Source: an uncultured beta proteobacterium
GTDB taxonomy: Bacteria; Pseudomonadota; Gammaproteobacteria; Burkholderiales; Rhodocyclaceae
Assembly: GCA_903933395.1 (NCBI GenBank)
Contig: CAIZKA010000462.1
Location: forward strand, 1 to 15,227
Direction of reading: 5' to 3'
DNA: 15,227 bases
The notes under the pieces were generated by a model, which did not search any database, was not told the origin of the DNA, and saw only the letters and a list, made by a program, of their open reading frames with translations. Shown here one piece after another: positions 13,948 through 15,227 of the stretch. The translations under genes and the position numbers were made by a program. Within the stretch, counting starts at the first letter, position 1; every line of letters starts with the position of its first letter.

Positions 13948-13995
13948 TACCATGGTTTTCCTGCCGCACTTCGCCGCCGGCGGAAGCCCGAAACA
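13924..13995. repeat. 12-bp direct repeat pair upstream of rnfB
   Basis: AAGCCTGAAACA (13924-13935) and AAGCCCGAAACA (13984-13995) differ at one position and start exactly 60 bp apart. The left copy is also the right arm of the inverted repeat. They may be repeated regulator half-sites. Confidence 0.45.
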
Positions 13996-14043
13996 GGCGC
14001 CGCGAAAGTAGACGAAAAACCACAGAAAGCGCTGGATTGACGC

Positions 14044-14104
14044 CTCCCGGCCTTGAGGGCCAAAGTCGCCAATCCGATCACGTCGCAGCCGGGAGTTGCT
14101 CCCG
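14044..14104 (-). promoter_or_regulatory. Leader with mutually exclusive hairpins
   Basis: In the minus-strand leader, CGGGAG (14104-14099) can pair with the next CTCCCG across a 3-nt loop, while CTCCCGGC (14095-14088) can instead pair perfectly over 8 bp with GCCGGGAG at 14051-14044. The middle segment belongs to both stems, so the two structures exclude each other, as in attenuators and riboswitches. No known riboswitch class is recognised, there is no terminator T tract, and GC-rich sequence makes chance pairing likely. Confidence 0.25.
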
Positions 14105-14188
14105 ATCTGCAGAGGAAGCCGGCACGTTGGCGTCGGCTCGGGCAAACACCGGAAGCGGGGTCTCGCCTCGGATGTGTGTGACGGGTCT

Positions 14189-14233
14189 ACTATAAGACTA
14201 GTAACCGAAATGTCCCAGCGGTTAATTTTATTT
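14189..14233 (-). promoter_or_regulatory. Distal candidate promoter with AT-rich upstream element
   Basis: On the minus strand an A/T-rich block (14233-14222) precedes GGGACA (14216-14211) and TATAGT (14194-14189) with 16-bp spacing. Initiation would be near 14182, giving a leader of about 300 nt before rnfB. The -10 is good and the -35 matches 4 of 6. Confidence 0.4.
14202..14224. promoter_or_regulatory. Inverted repeat TAACCG-N11-CGGTTA, likely operator
   Basis: TAACCG (14202-14207) and CGGTTA (14219-14224) are perfect 6-bp arms with an 11-bp spacer. The repeat straddles the -35 box of the distal promoter, a position suited to a repressor or a regulator contacting polymerase. Confidence 0.4.
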
Positions 14234-14343
14234 CGGCATTCGCCGAGTTCATTCGCCGCCAGGCTCACTGCGGCGGCGGCAGGCACGACCAGGGTCTGGC
14301 GGAATCAAGAAGCGTGCGAGGCCGGCAGCTCAGGCTTCCCGGC

Positions 14344-14808
14344 TCATTTCTTCAGACTTCCTCTGACGATTTCGTAGCAGGCCTCGATATGCGAATTGCC
14401 CAGATACATCATCGCCGTCACGCTGAGTGCCACGGCGGCGGCCTGCCCGGCGAAGGGGATGTATTTCAGGACTTGTTTGGTGGCGAGACGCGTGCTGACC
14501 TTTTTCATGGCCGCCACGGCAAGTTTCCGGGTGATGGCCCGCCCCGCCAGATCGCTGCCGACCTTCTTCAGCATGGCGTAGATCAGCACCTTGTGCCGCG
14601 GATCGAGTTCTTCGATCTGTTCGGGAGTCAGTCCGAACCTATGATTGATCGCCGGAATCATTTGCAACAGCATGCCGACGTCACCCGCGATGTCCAGACC
14701 CGGAATCGGAATCAGCGACATGCCTCCCGAGGTCGCGGCACGACGCCTGACCATGGCCTTGCAGGACGCGCGGATCCTGTCGAGTTCGTCGAGTGATTTC
14801 GGCAGCAT
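14344..14808 (-). CDS. Hydrophobic protein of unknown function, DUF697-like
   Basis: A 154-residue protein with a basic N-terminal part (RRRAA, 21-25), a hydrophobic SLIPIPGLDIAGDVGMLLQMI segment (31-51), the block HRFGLTPEQIEELDP (56-70), a basic middle (ITRKLAVAAMKKVSTRLATK) and a second hydrophobic segment with IPFAGQAAAVALSVTAMMYLG (116-136). The PIPG-D...PFAG pattern recalls GTPase-associated DUF697-type proteins, but I cannot confirm the family, and no GTPase domain is present. The ATG at 14808 is chosen because the longer open frame would overlap the GFA gene, whose stop is only 13 bp upstream; the two are probably cotranscribed. Likely membrane-associated; role unknown. Confidence 0.75.
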   Translation of the reverse strand: MLPKSLDELDRIRASCKAMVRRRAATSGGMSLIPIPGLDIAGDVGMLLQMIPAINHRFGLTPEQIEELDPRHKVLIYAMLKKVGSDLAGRAITRKLAVAAMKKVSTRLATKQVLKYIPFAGQAAAVALSVTAMMYLGNSHIEACYEIVRGSLKK

Positions 14809-14821
14809 GCTTTTCCCGAAG

Positions 14822-15220
14822 CTAGGGCCGCCGCTCTGCATAGCGCGGCAGGCCGTCGTCGCAATCCCACCAGGAGACCTTCGACGCCGTGAAAATGTGG
14901 AAGGCATCGGCGCTGGTAAAGGGCGTGTCGACCGTGCCCAGTCGCAGGCGCCTGACACCCGGTGCGTCGTCCTTGGCGGAGTAAATCGGGCTGCCGCAAT
15001 TGGCGCAGAAGACCCGGACCTTGTCCGGCGAGGAGCGATATTCATTGAGCAATTCCGCGCCGGCAAGGATGCGGAAACGGTCCGTAGCCACCGGGCTCAC
15101 CGCGGCAAACGCCGACCCCTGCGCCTTGCGGCACTGCGAACAATGGCAGATCGAAATCTCCCCGATTTCGCCGTCGTACTCGTAGCGGATCCCGCCGCAC
15201 AAACAGCCGCCCTCGATCAT
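14822..15220 (-). CDS. GFA/CENP-V family zinc-binding protein
   Basis: This 132-residue protein has the full GFA (glutathione-dependent formaldehyde-activating enzyme-like) cysteine pattern: EGGCLCGGIRYE (C6, C8), ICHCSQCRKAQGSAF (C25, C27, C30) and VFCANCGSPIY (C72, C75). These coordinate structural and catalytic zinc in family members. Despite the family name, most such proteins are not proven to act on formaldehyde; a formate dehydrogenase elsewhere in the window is suggestive only. It is cytoplasmic and complete, with a weak GAGG a few nt before the ATG near the window edge. The DUF697-like gene follows 13 bp downstream. Confidence 0.92.
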   Translation of the reverse strand: MIEGGCLCGGIRYEYDGEIGEISICHCSQCRKAQGSAFAAVSPVATDRFRILAGAELLNEYRSSPDKVRVFCANCGSPIYSAKDDAPGVRRLRLGTVDTPFTSADAFHIFTASKVSWWDCDDGLPRYAERRP

Positions 15221-15227
15221 GCCTCGC

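Larger units (their letters stand above)
13884..14343. other. 460-bp gene-free control region upstream of rnfB
   Basis: No reading frame here looks like a gene. Besides the promoters, operators and leader structure listed separately, it holds a 10-bp palindrome CCGCCGGCGG (13974-13983) and two short hairpins just past the 14344 gene, TCGGC-N4-GCCGA (14233-14246) and CGCCGCC-N11-GGCGGCG (14254-14278). The hairpins may end the upstream transcript, though neither has a T tract on the minus strand. The AT-rich patch 14187-14233 stands out from the GC-rich surroundings. Confidence 0.6.

Noticed and set aside
13930..13948. Possible sigma-54 promoter (TTGGCGCGGTTTTGTT on the minus strand)
   Set aside because: The -24 part fits but the -12 GC dinucleotide is missing at the required spacing. 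No NifA-type TGT-N10-ACA site was found upstream.
12979..14286. A 435-codon minus-strand frame overlapping rnfB
   Set aside because: It is a shifted frame of rnfB; the Cys-rich rnfB frame is clearly coding, and this one is Arg/Gly/Ala-rich without motifs.
13884..14343. FNR/Anr box or known riboswitch upstream of rnfB
   Set aside because: No TTGAT-N4-ATCAA-like sequence and no conserved core of a known riboswitch class was seen on either strand.
14809..15066. N-terminal extension of the DUF697-like gene
   Set aside because: It would overlap the GFA-family gene almost entirely; the conserved-looking protein starts at 14808.
1..15227. tRNA, rRNA, CRISPR array, transposase or integrase genes
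   Set aside because: No cloverleaf-like segment, regularly spaced repeats or recognisable mobile-element protein was found in the window.

Overview
The window is about 15.2 kb of GC-rich, densely packed DNA whose genes look like those of a metabolically versatile betaproteobacterium, most likely of the Rhodocyclales (Azoarcus/Thauera/Sterolibacterium-type). That assignment is inference from gene content, codon bias and protein flavour; there is no rRNA or other phylogenetic marker here, and no tRNA, CRISPR array, insertion sequence or phage gene was seen.

Left end, plus strand (1-1092): the 3' end of a soluble NAD-linked, molybdenum-dependent formate dehydrogenase operon of the fdsGBACD type. 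It holds the last residues of the catalytic alpha subunit, then fdsC (an FdhD-type sulfurtransferase), then the small delta subunit fdsD, all joined by 4-bp ATGA overlaps. A small Cys-rich, probably metal-binding protein is read on the opposite strand, converging on fdsD. Two apparently independent plus-strand genes follow: a single-domain bacteriohemerythrin (1396-1791) and an exported four-cysteine protein of unknown function (1842-2273). Both have -10-like hexamers so close to the ATG that their mRNAs may be leaderless.

Centre, minus strand (13883 down to 2309): a large redox operon, read right to left as rnfB, a giant NifJ-type 2-oxoacid (pyruvate):ferredoxin oxidoreductase, rnfC, rnfD, rnfG, rnfE, rnfA, then after an 87-bp spacer with a palindrome a small Cys-rich membrane protein and a plant-type ferredoxin-NADP+ reductase. 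All six Rnf subunits are present with their cofactor motifs. The oxidoreductase is inserted between rnfB and rnfC and is 1653 residues long, against roughly 1200 for ordinary NifJ. It carries extra segments inside the ferredoxin and thiamine-diphosphate regions and a C-terminal ferredoxin-like domain. Together the genes suggest one electron hub: 2-oxoacid oxidation reduces ferredoxin, Rnf exchanges electrons between ferredoxin and NAD(H) coupled to an ion gradient, and the reductase exchanges them with NADP(H). The low-potential electrons might serve nitrogen fixation or dearomatisation, but no consumer gene is in the window.

The 460-bp region 13884-14343 upstream of rnfB has no gene. It holds two candidate minus-strand promoters, two inverted repeats placed on them, a near-identical 12-bp direct repeat and a leader able to form competing hairpins.

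Right end, minus strand (14344-15220): a GFA/CENP-V-family zinc protein followed closely by a hydrophobic protein of unknown function that resembles GTPase-associated DUF697-type proteins.
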